Positions 44,031 through 55,900 of a stretch of 64,000 bases of DNA are shown here, piece by piece. Numbering within the stretch: position 1 is the stretch's first letter; every line of letters begins with the position of its first letter. Under the pieces are notes generated by a model. The model searched no databases, was not told where the DNA came from, and saw only the letters and a list, made by a program, of their open reading frames with translations. This DNA comes from Hirundichthys speculiger (taxonomy: Eukaryota; Chordata; Actinopteri; Beloniformes; Exocoetidae), in contig JAGFBZ010000865.1 of assembly GCA_018398805.1 (NCBI GenBank), positions 3,162,001 through 3,226,000 of the forward strand, read 5' to 3'. The position numbers and the translations under genes were made by a program.

Positions 44031-45557
44031 TATTTTACAGATCTGTAAAATAGTTAACGAAATACAAAAGATTCCAGTTGAGATTAGTTTGGAACAGTGA
44101 GAGTTTTTTTTTTTTTTTTTTTTCTTGTCCTTTTGACCAAAAAGGTTTACAGTTCTATAAAAATTAGTAGAGCCAAGTAAAGCCAGCAGAAAGAATTGAT
44201 GGGAGTCATGACCAATCTTTGGTGTCGAACGAAATGAAAATGTGTTCAACATTCTGTTTTTTGTACGTGGTGATCAGGCCACAGGCAAAGTTACAAAATT
44301 AAGTTGGTTTAAATTGCACAACTGCTGTAGATTTTTCCCAATTATCTGAAGACAGGGACCATTTGTCTGCACTGAATGTTGAATCACACCATATTTTTTT
44401 TCCGTTATAGCAAATCTGGTTGATGACAATTTAAAACGAATATATTTCCAAGAAAAAAGTTATTAAATAAAAACATTAATTTGGTGTATTGATAAATAAT
44501 TCTGAGGAGGATCCAGGTTAAACAAATGCATTTTGGCACTGATGTGTCTCTTATCACATCACGACAGTCCGTGGCTCATGTTCTACTTTAAGTAACCTCC
44601 ATGTCACAACTTGCACAATGCCTCTAATTCCTGCACAATTACTTTGTTGTATGAAATGGTTTTTATGTAAAAGCACACCTTGTACAATACAGTGAGAGAA
44701 CAGAAACACACAATGTGTGTTCAGATGAAACAGAGCTGGGACTCAGGTTCAGCAGGATACCTACTTAGGTTGTTCTAAGTGGTGCTGGGCCTAATGAGTC
44801 AAAGCCAGCTGAGACATTTGGAGGATAACTTCCTCTGTCTGTGCTGCTTTAGTTTACACTTTGGTGCAATGAGATGTGAGCTGGTGTGTGTCTGGGTATG
44901 TTTGTGGCTGTGAGTTATGTGTGGCATTTGAGCATTCTGTGAGTACAGCAAGGAGTTATGTTACTTCATTGTTTACAGAGTTACAGGCTGCCCATGTGTG
45001 AAGTGTGTCTTTGCACTTTAACACACAGCAATGCAAATGCCTGTGGATCGCCTTCACTGTAAACTGTCCAAGGTGGGATTTTTTTAACAAAGTTATAAGA
45101 GATTATTAACCACTCAAATGCAAAGAAGAATTGATTTTCTTTTTCTTTAATTACCACTTGTTTTTTTTTTTTTTTTTTTTTTTTTTGTCCTGTTTCCATT
45201 TGAATATACAGCGGGGCCTCATTTGTCATTTTGCTTGACTTGACTCAGTTATACCAGCATCCATGTAGAAATAATGCCAACTGTAGATTTGCTATTTTTA
45301 TCATGTTTCATAAATAAATACAAAGGTATTTGGAGCTGCTGGTCAGTCTACATACCTCCATGTAAAATAAATAGAGTTTACCATGTTGGGACACCACGCT
45401 TTACAGAAATGAATTGCTCCAAGAATAGATTTTGTTATGATCAATCAATGCAGTGTTATAGAACATTATTATTGTTACTTTTTTGCAAAAGGTTTGCTCC
45501 TCGGAGCAAATTGAAGTTAAAACACTTGATGCATTTTTGACGTGCAATGTAGCTTAA

Positions 45558-45993
45558 AGGAGCATTCTGGAGCTGAAACTAGTCAAAGTCTGCTATTAGA
45601 TGGTAATGAGTGTTAACTTTCACAGAAGACCAAAACAGTGTCAATCAAAGCAGTTTTAAGGGAGAATATTATCACTTAGGGCAACTGACCCATGTCAAAG
45701 TGCTTTTTATGCACCTTTGTTATGCAGTTAAAAGTCCTTCAGACTGTCTGCAGGGACCCTGTCCACACTAGCACTTAGATGACATTTCTGATTCTTGTCA
45801 GAGGCCGAAAATATTTATTTATTTTGCTGTCGATTGCCCAAGCATAATGTTTTTTTTGCCATTTTGCTTCAAACACATATCCTGTTCCCATTCTAAACTG
45901 CATCCACTCACATTGTTTTGGTCCTTAACAAATGTTTATGCTGCTTAACATCTATTAATAGACCTAGGCTGATTTTAACTCTGGAATGATCCT
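45558..45993. mobile_element. TTAA-flanked MITE, copy 3
   Basis: The left end is TTAAAGGAGCATTCTGGAGC. The right end, reversed, is TTCAAAGGATCATTCCAGAG and continues as 'ttaaaatcagcctaggtct'. The left border has TTAA (45554-45557) and the right border TTGA. Inverted ends extend about 70 bp and include 'gaccaaaa' on both sides. About 436 bp, non-coding. Confidence 0.7.
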
Positions 45994-46009
45994 TTGAAGT
46001 TTAAGTAAA

Positions 46010-48050
46010 ATTAAGTCTACTGAATGTTAACTTATTTGAAAAAATGTATATAATGAAGAAGCCATTGGTTTGGGAAAGGAAAGAAGAGCATAGCTACTTT
46101 TTAAAAAAAGTATAACCAGGTCCATATTGAAAGGATATGTGCCACTTTATGCTGTGGGTTTGTCAAAACATGTCCAAAGGTGTCAGATAAGAGAGCACTC
46201 GTTTCCCTGATTTTAGATTCTTTCTTTTAGCACATTTACACATCAATTTAAAACACATTATAATTTGCAAGATCCAATGTAGTATTAGCATAAAACCTAA
46301 GCAGTGTAAGTTCACTCCTGCTTTTCAATTACCAACATTATGTGTCCTCCATGTGTTAATAATAATGTACTTAATGCACTTAAATTGCCACTATTTTGTC
46401 ACCAATATTGGTAGAAAAGAATTGTTGTAAACTGCGGTGACAGGAGCATTACGTGGACTGGATTATTTAAGGATTGAACCCTTTTTAATGTAGAATTTTC
46501 CCCCAAGTTGCACTGTAACAAACATTATATCACATGTTTTAAAATGCTCTTTAAGATGTCCTTTTAAAACATAATGTCATGGCATTGCGTATTAATAGCA
46601 TGCCAGCTCAAGCACCATTTTTCATGTCATTTTACAACTTCATAGGACAAATCAAATGCTTAGTTATGATGAACCTCAAGGCAGGTTGTCATTGTTATTC
46701 ACACGTCATGCCATAATACCTAGCAGGAGTTTTAGACTGAACAAACTAACATCATCAGTGCTCTGTTTTGTATGGAACAAAAGGACTCAGTAGAGATGAA
46801 TGTAAGATGGTCTGGGATAAGTGCATACATGTGTAAATGTTTCAAGAGAAGAGGCACACGTTTGAAGGACATGTCATAATGGCTATAAAGTCATGCAATG
46901 GTGTAATCTTTGTCAATGATGCTGTGGTACGTGGCTGCCTCAGATTAGGACGGAGGTCGGGATGAAAGTGGACGGGCACTTGAACAGGAAACGTGAGTGC
47001 AGTGTTTGCACCGACAATAATGAAAGTAAGGAATATGATGAATGACTGTAATGTAGAATGACGAGCCGACATTTGTTTGTAATAAATTCAAAATGCAAGC
47101 CATGACCATGCTTCTGTCCATGTGAATCAATTTATGACCTACTCCTGTTTGAGTACAGTTTGTGTTTTCTGTTGTCCTTAAAGTTGGCGTGTCTTTCATT
47201 AGAGAAGGAAAAGTAAAGTAATAATCAATCTATTTAAGCCATATCTTTTTTCTTGGGCCAGCTCAAATTTATTCATAGTGTTTTTTATGATTGATTTAAA
47301 TAAATAACTGAACACATAAAGAAATCTGGTTGCCTTTTAAAGCTGTTTTGGCCAAATGTTTGGCAGGTAAAACTGTCTAAAATTGATGAATTAAGAACAA
47401 ATGTGAGTTTTTTTTGTTTGTTTTTTACTGCCTGGCAGCAGGTTTGAAAGTGATCTGATCTGTAACTACAACCTCAAATCAAAAACAGGTAATTAATAAA
47501 AGGTCATTTAAATAAATGCAGTGATCTTACATTTACTTTGACCCTTTTTCATTGCAGACAGCACGAACCCAAAACATTCAATGTTTTGTCTCATCAACTT
47601 CATTTCATCTGGTAATATACCCCTATTCTGGCATTTCAAGTCTGCGAAGGCTTTATGCCAACAAAAGTACACATTTGGCATGTGCCTGCGTGCAAGGTTA
47701 GCTTTCGGTGACACTGAAACATCACCCGGCAAGTCTTAAGTTTAACCTGATAGTTTGCTGCTTGTTTACTTGGTTGCCATGGATGCAGTGAGACTGGCAG
47801 ACACTTGTTTGCCCCCAGCTGCTCTCAGTACTTTCTAAAGAATTTTACATTAGGGGCCAGTTGTTGCATTTGGATGCCAGCAGGGGCTCTGATGTCACAT
47901 CTATGACACGGGAAGAGTCATGATTTATTGACTCACCTAGATCAACAAGCGAGTGTCGCGTTTAAGCCAGTAAAGTACATTTGGATCCTCACAAACTGTC
48001 ATTACAAATGTGGATGATGGGTCTCCTTGAAACGGTGCTGATTTCAAAGT
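46010..48050. other. Intergenic region, no gene seen
   Basis: AT-rich; no exon with splice sites and recognisable protein. A minus-strand frame at 47508-47732 (PNVYFCWHKAFADLKCQNRG) is likely transposon-derived, but I could not assign it. Confidence 0.35.
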
Positions 48051-48120
48051 CCATGTTATTTATGAAAAAAAAAAAACCTCTGTGTAATACAAACTGTATG
48101 TTCAAATAAGGTCCTCTCTC

Positions 48121-48285
48121 TCTCACACACACACACACATATATAAGTGTGTGTGTGCGTGTGCATATATATATATATATAGATATATAGATATATATAT
48201 ATATACATTATATATATATATATAATATAAATATATATAATATATAGATAATATATATATATATATAGATATATATATATAATAG
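48121..48285. repeat. Compound CA/TA/GATA microsatellite
   Basis: CA units pass into GTGT and then long TA tracts with GATA interruptions. Confidence 0.95.
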
Positions 48286-48767
48286 ATGGCACAAATTCCT
48301 CGAAGTTTTCTCTTGGTGAAGCCAAGTTTACTGAAGACTTATGTGACAGAGGTATTACAATTGATTTTGACTCATGTATCAACTAATGGGTGGCTGTTAC
48401 ATTACTCAGCATTCCTATCTGCAGAGTGGATGCAACCAGAGAAAAAAAAAGCAAAAATATTGAAGGTTCGTTATCAATCGGCAAGCACTGCCAGTCTCCA
48501 TCACCTTTAGAAAGTTCCTAGAACTGTTCGGTCCCAAAGCTCCTTTAGTGTACATGTGGAAGATACACCTCAGTAGATTTTCAACCACAGAGGGAAATAT
48601 GCCATGCAGGCACATAATCAATCAGTCAATTAATCAACCAATGGAGACAGAAAGGTCCAAGATTAAAAACGAAGACATAGAACAAATAAAATACAAGCTC
48701 AAAAACATATCCTTTTTTTTGTGCTTGTATTTGATTTATCCAAAGCCTTGAAGGACTCCACACTTAC

Positions 48768-48912
48768 CGCAGTACTTCTCAGGCTGGAGAGCGATCGATG
48801 TGCTGCAGGTGACCGCTAAAGTCCACTGTTGAATGTTGAGGACCAGGATGTTACTAATGCAGCATGAAGCCAACTGTTCAGCCTCATTTCTGTATGCAGA
48901 ATCATCACTGTC
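48768..48912 (-). other. Unassigned candidate coding exon downstream of mttp
   Basis: On the minus strand an acceptor (CCTGATGCAG) precedes 145 nt with one frame open throughout (starting DSDDSAYRNEAEQLASCCIS, later LNIQQWTLAVTCSTSIALQP) and ending in a near-perfect donor (GCG|GTAAGTG). It begins about 1.08 kb after the mttp stop on the same strand. I do not recognise the protein. It may be an exon of the next gene, of a nested transcript, or chance. Confidence 0.3.
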
Positions 48913-49084
48913 CTGCATCAGGTTAAAATTTTACTTAAATTTAGACACCTGTTGGGCAGTCCTATCAACCCAGAAGTCGTACAATATACTTCAGAACTCC
49001 ACTTTGACTCAGTGTAGTAAGTTATTAATAAATTAGTAATCATGAGTCATTAGAACAATCTACTATTCTTTCATTAGTAGGTCC

Positions 49085-49090
49085 TTTATT
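49085..49090 (-). terminator. Candidate poly(A) signal of mttp
   Basis: AATAAA on the minus strand about 900 nt after the mttp stop at 49989. It is the best-placed canonical hexamer I noticed. Confidence 0.3.
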
Positions 49091-49988
49091 AGAAAAATCA
49101 TAAGGGAGAAATGACAAAGTACAGGGTGACATGACAGCTAATCCATCCCATACCCATATGTTAAATATGTATATATTTTTGAATTTAAATCATTACACCA
49201 AAGCAACAAAACAAGCAAAAACAAAAACAAACAAACAAACAAAAAAAAAAAACAAAGAAGCAACATAGTTCCAGGGCACATTTACTCTCAGTCAATAACA
49301 AGTCTTACACTTTCCTAAATATGGAAACAAAAAGTCCAAGTCAGTCAGTTCTCTGACATTTTAAGACATACAGCCATCACAATTAATTCAAGTATAGATG
49401 GGTTCACATCTATAGATTCAGGTTTCATCTCAGATTTTGCAAACACAAAGTACAGACGAATGTACACAGACATCTTGACTTTGCAGGAGCAGTAAAAAAC
49501 TAAATTCCAGAAGATTATAAAAAAATGAATGAGTTCATAAAATTCCAGTGATGCATAAGTTATTTTATACCTGGGTGATACAGCGACATAAAAACAATAA
49601 ACCGCTCCTTCTCATGAACATATTTAATTTAAAAACACAGGAATGTTGACAGAAAGAGGCAGTGTCTCCAGTGTGAAATGTACATGCGTACTGCACATCA
49701 AATATACTTCCTGTATGTGCCCATCATAAATATCTTTTTTTTTTTCCCACAGAAATCCATAAAAAGACAATGCAAGAATTCCTGATTTAAAACAAACATG
49801 TCGAATTAAAATGACTTAAATACTCACAGGAATGTAAACATTGCATGCGCAGCTAAAAAACATTCACCATTTTTCTCCTTTACGGTCTTTCACTGCTTGA
49901 ATGGAGACCTGCTTTCTCACTGTAGAGGTGTGATCGCTGTCCCTGGATGCAATGAACCCTTTTGTAGTAATAGTTCACGGTTTCCTCT

Positions 49989-52900
49989 CTACCAGCTGGA
50001 GTCAAAAACTCTCTTGCACATGTTTGAGTTCTCCTGATGAAGAGGGAATTCAGATCCAGAGATGAGGTGCTTTTTGCTCTTTCGGGACACAACGCTCTTC
50101 CCTGATGGCGTACTCTCATACTTGCTAAAATATTCACTAAAAGAAAAATATTGAGAAAAAGTTTAGTCTTGTATTAGTCGGTCAGATGTTTATATATGTA
50201 ATTTATGAATCTAATGGGTTGAACAATACCTGAATGGGAAGGTAGCCTTGTCCATCTGCATGCACACCAAGAATGGGTATTCAGAGAACTGGACAGTCGT
50301 GACGAAGTCAAGCGATGCCTCAGTTTCAAAGCTGACCTCCACACCCGCTCTCAAAAAGTCCATGTCCACGGTGACATTGCCAGCGGTCACTAATGCTGCC
50401 CTGGAAAAAAAACCAAATAACAGCCATGTGAATTATATTCAACAAAGCTGACACTATGGTTTGGATCTTTAAAATGCTTTCAAATGGAATAATTTCCTAC
50501 CTAAAAACAAGACAGATCTTCAAACACTCCATCTCCCTCCTTCGGAAAAATTTGGCCAGTTTAGGTAAAATGTTAAAAAATAATTCCTGTAATGGGGCAA
50601 CCCGACCACCGTGGAGTATGATGTCTATAACGGCAGAACTCACACTCATCCGGGGCTTTGAAACGCTATTCTCTCCGCTATGGCTTCCTCCATTTATTAC
50701 CACAATAAATGACCAGTTATTCTAGTTGTTACCAAAATAAACAGGATCACTACTCGTCTCACAGTCAGCGTTGATCTGTTTCCTGCCAAATTGATGGGAA
50801 TGCAGCCTAGAATTTCTTGTGAGTTTCAGCTTGTCGATATTCTTCCCAGTTTTGTCCTTACTCTCGTGCTAAATCAGCACCTTCCGAATCAGTGCATAAT
50901 CACTTTAAAGCCGGAAGTTTATGAGTCATGCAAAAGCCCCAAATGCAGCGGTAATTACCAGTTTTGACCAGTCCTGCCACCCAGTGGATGTCATGTTCTT
51001 AGGTTTCCCCTGTTGCCAAGACTGTGCATGTAAGAAGTAATGTGGCACTCATACAATATGAATGGCACCCTGGCGATGTGTGAAGAAAATTCAAAAATAT
51101 CCAGTAGATTAAACTCCCAATGTAATGAGTTAAGATAAGACCTTTAGGTAAAATGTGTTCTTTTACTTTAATCCAAAAGGCTGTTTTGGTGTTAATATGA
51201 ACCATTCTCTTGCAGAATCTTTTTGCACTGTTTCTGAATTTTCATAAGGAATACACACCAAAATGACATATTACAGCACAATTCACAAAAAAATTAGGCT
51301 GCACAGTGGAATTTTTACAAATTCCTTGAATAATTTATTTTCTATGAGTTGAAAGTTCTTGTGTCGGCCCCTCACATAAGACACAGGAAAGTGCTCCTCG
51401 AGTAGGACAAAGAGGTATTACACGCTGCCCCATCCCCACTCATTAATACAGGATTATCAATGGCTCTTTTATCAACACAGCTGATCTACATGCCCCCATG
51501 AGGTAAGAAATGGCATTACTACATAATGTGGCTTTACATTAAAAAAAGAAATTTACAATTATTTGCACTCTAACATCTTTATGCTCTAGTTTCTGCCAAA
51601 TTAAACCTCCAGCAACATTGAAAGATTACAAATATTTCCAAAAGGTGTTTTATAAATTTAGATGACAAATTTAAACTAGACATCTTTTATACAGAGTGTC
51701 TTCAATGCATAAGCGTTTCTTAGCTGCCTTTTTTAACCCCAGAACTTGAATTTGAAGTTGAAATTTGGAAACCCACTCACTAACCCACCATTTGTAAGTG
51801 GCTGCTGATAAATAAACCCTCCTGCTTTTAATACCTGCAATTTCACTTGAAATAATACTGTATTCAAGACCCTATAATTTGCCAATCCTGGGATTAATAA
51901 AGTACATCTTATCTTATCTCACCTCATCTCATCTTATTTTAAGATCACAATAAAGCTTGTATACAACTAAATGTTGCTTGATTACCATCTTATACATTTT
52001 CCTATTGTTTCAAATAATAATAAACAATGAAATAAAAAGAAATTAAAAAAAAGCATCCAGCCTCTGTAACTTTGTCCAGGGGAGGCATGCGTTACAAAAG
52101 ATGCCAGTGTGGTTTGTTCTGCCTCTATAGATAGCCCGGCAGTCTATTATCAGAGTGGAAGAGGCACAACTATGCTGATCCATTCACCTGCCTCTGCCAT
52201 TCCGCTGAGCACAAATAATGAAGTCTTTGAAGTCTAACTCATACGTGTGACCCTCAACAGTCATTGAATCGAATGATGACCAAGTTAAAAACAGAGAAAA
52301 GAAATCTTTCGAAATTATCTTTTTGTTTAAATTAATTTTTCCCAAAAAGAATCTGTCCCAGTGAAGTACTGGTATATCAGTCCCCTAACACTGTTTCTTT
52401 TATCCAACACCACTGGACATCTATAAATTATAACTTTCACTGAGGTTGTACCTTAGTAGTGCCACACAATACAACATTTGAATACTACCTACATTTGAAA
52501 TAAAGTGTCACATATGCATATAAACTACTATATGTGATTCGATATGGGGAGTAAAATTGTATTTGAATGTTAAAAATCTGTCACATTATTCCGTTTCATC
52601 ACCAAGTTGCGTGAGCTCAGTGATTCCAGAGTAGTGATGCACTCCAATTTCAACTGCTGTGCATCGACTGTAATGTTTTAAAATAGAGAACCAGACAGAT
52701 CTGACATCATAGCCACAAGAGAAAGAGACAGGCGTGAAGCACAATACTGGAACATGCCCAAAGTGCTGACGGAACAACTGAATCAGACGGCCCTTATAGA
52801 CCTCCTACAGTTCACATAAATCCAGCATCAACAGTCATCACAGCTGAATGACATGGCAGGAACCTTTAAAATGATTCCTCTTTCAGTCACCACGATTGTT

Positions 52901-55900
52901 TTCTAAGAATCATCTGCCACTCACAAAGGCTTCTGACCTGCAAGCGCGTTAAATCATCGTCTACGTAAAGCACCGACAGTTGAAAGCCAGTGAGGTAAAA
53001 GTCTTACCGATGCTCTGATGAAAAAATACAAAAAGTTGTTTATCTAATCATCTCTGACCAGTACCTGTTGTTGACGTTGGTCTTGGACTCCCGGTACCAC
53101 AGACTTATCTCCATCCCTCCAGAAATGTCAATGGCGAGCCCTCCTTGAAACTCTGCACTGGCCCTCAGACCAGACTGCAGCTGGATTACCTGCAGGACAA
53201 CAGATGAGAGGAAATTACACAGAAGAAGAAAACCTTTATAAGATCAGAACTTTGATCCACTTCATGAGGATTTGAGTTTAAAGTTTAAAGCTTTAATGCT
53301 GGTGCTTGGTCTCCATCAGAAAACCAGTCAGGGTGCTGGGGAGCGCTTCCTGCAGATATGTCATTGGAAGAAGCGATTTGACAGACTTTTCTTGTTTCTT
53401 TGACAACAATATATTGTCAGTGTATTTCCAAATTTAGTAGAACACTTTAAGAACACTGCATTTAACTTTGCATTGTCTACTTGACAGTCTTCGACTTCTG
53501 ACAGTCAGAACTGCTTTTTATTTACCATGAGCATGAAATGAAGGACGCTTCATTTATTTCCAATCTGACAGCTGTATCACAAGGTCGTTGAGTGTGAATC
53601 TGTCAAATATTATCATCAGGCTTACTTTTATAATGAGCCTGGTTCGAGGCCCATTATATGAACATTTTGTGTCCATCCAGTCTGCTCCCACAACTGGGGT
53701 TTTCTTTCTTTCTTTTAATCATTTCTGTTGTTCAGCTCATGATAGAAAGGTGAGAACAAATTTCTGTCCTGGTCACCGGTGTGATGATTTTTGCAGATTT
53801 TATTGGTTACCAGGAAGAAAAAAAAACCCCCAAAAAACCAGTGACAATACCAGGTTTATAGTAGCTTAAAAAGAACAATGTGGTTTTGCAAAATACAAAG
53901 GCAGTGGATAGGAACGGATGAAAAGAATGATTTTCTACATGTTGGTGATAAAGTCAATAAGGATCTCTTCTTGATGTATCACCTGCAACAGCTTTCATAG
54001 TCAGTAATGACCAAAACTACGACTCTGGGTTTCTTCATCGCTGCCTCTTTACTTTCTGATGCATGTGAGAGGTGAGACTGTAAATTACATTCAGCAGGGG
54101 TTTTTGGGTTTTCTTTCCCCTCATTTGGCTTTTGAATTGTGAAAAAAATGCTTTGGTTACTCACTTGTGTTACTTTCTTATTTAATGATTACTGTATGTC
54201 CAATTTCTCTGAAAGGCAACCCCAATGCGTGAGCGTGCTCACCCTTTCATGTGACTGCAGGGGCTGAAAGTGCAAGACCGAAAGCACCTGGCTGCTCATC
54301 CATAAAACCAGAACCTGAGCATGAAACCCTGTTCAACTGCTGTCAGAGTTTCCATATGACTGTTTTCATGTTTGTGCTGCCAAACATGACTAATAAAAGC
54401 TTTTTCTGAAATGCCTGCAACAGTTGAGTAGTTTTTTGGTTGGAAAAAAGCCATGTCTGATGTCAAATCTACTCATTGTACACCATCCACATGGTGATGG
54501 ATTTACATACTGGCATGATCACACGACTTCAGTTTTGCTACTGAGTACAAACTTGTGTTTTCAAGATGGTCTAATGAACATTCAGCAATGTTATTTTCGC
54601 AGAGGTGGACCTGAAGGGAGAAAACTGCAACCTGAAAATGTAAAAAACACCCTTCTGAGGGGGAGTAATTATACACTTGGTGTCCAGCGTGAATGAGATC
54701 TTCATGTGTCTAGTTACCTCAGAGTGATCGGACAGCAGGATGAGTCCCTTCACAACATTCATGGGCTCTCCAGTCATGGAGAACATTTTCGCCATGAGGT
54801 CACTGTAGCCCTTGAAGAAGGTGACGGGTCGCAGCTGAACATCAAACAGCAGAGCTGACATCCCGGCGAACGACTCCAAGTTTTCTTCCCCCTCATCAGG
54901 TGTTGCAGCGATTAGGGACTCCAGACCTTGAGCCTCAATCGCCACCTGGAAGGGAACAGGAATATGAAAATAGATATTTAATACAAATCCACTGTACGTC
55001 ATATTGTGCAAATTCTGATTCTTGATTGTATGTGTACCTGTAGTCCATGTAGCATTGCTTCTTTATTCGCGCCATAAATATTCATGTTGCTTCTTCTCAA
55101 GATCCCAGAGCCTGAATACAGGATGTCCAAACTGTATGTGGAGGTCAAATCAGCAGTTTCTGTAGAGAGCAAACATTTATTTGTTTTTTTCCTCAACCAG
55201 CTCAGGAAAGACATAACAGAGCATGCTATGTTAATTTACAGTACATAAAAGTCAAAAATGCATGATTCTGCTAATGAGGGCCATTGCTGGAAAGTCCTTT
55301 TAAGGTACACTAATTCAGACTGGTCAAAAGGGGCAAATAAATAAATAAATATAATCAGTGGTCCCACATCATAACCCCATTTCTATACTTAGAAATCACT
55401 TTGGTGTGGACAGAACCAGTCAAAACCAGTAATTACTACTGCATTTGGGGCTTTTGGAAGATACGAAAAACCTACGGTTTTGAACGCAACAATTCAAGGC
55501 ACTGATTTAGCACGAGGGTAAGGGCATAACGGATGAGAACGCCAACGTGTTGAACCTCCCAAGAAATCCCAGGATATGTTCCCATCAATCCAGCAAGGAA
55601 CAGATTAACACTGAGGCATGAGGGGTGATCCTGTGTACTTTGCCTGGATTAACAGAATAGTGCAAAAAGGCGCAGGCCCTGGAAGAGTGTGAGTTCTGCC
55701 CCCTTTAAATGTCATATTCTGCGGTATTCAAGTAGCCTCTATTGAATTACATTAAACATAATGTGAGCAAAACCTTAGCACATTATAACTCTGTTCACAC
55801 AATCTGAGTCAATTATTCCAACAGATTTCAGGGATCTTTCTGTAATTTATTAATCAAGTTTTTATTTTTTCTTCTTTTCCACTTACGTGCCATGAATCCT

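Noticed and set aside
48056..48382. Ile/Tyr-rich minus-strand frame
   Set aside because: Translation of a compound microsatellite.
54571..55011. 146-codon minus-strand frame as a separate small gene
   Set aside because: It is mttp exon 15 (54945-54718) with intron read-through at both ends.
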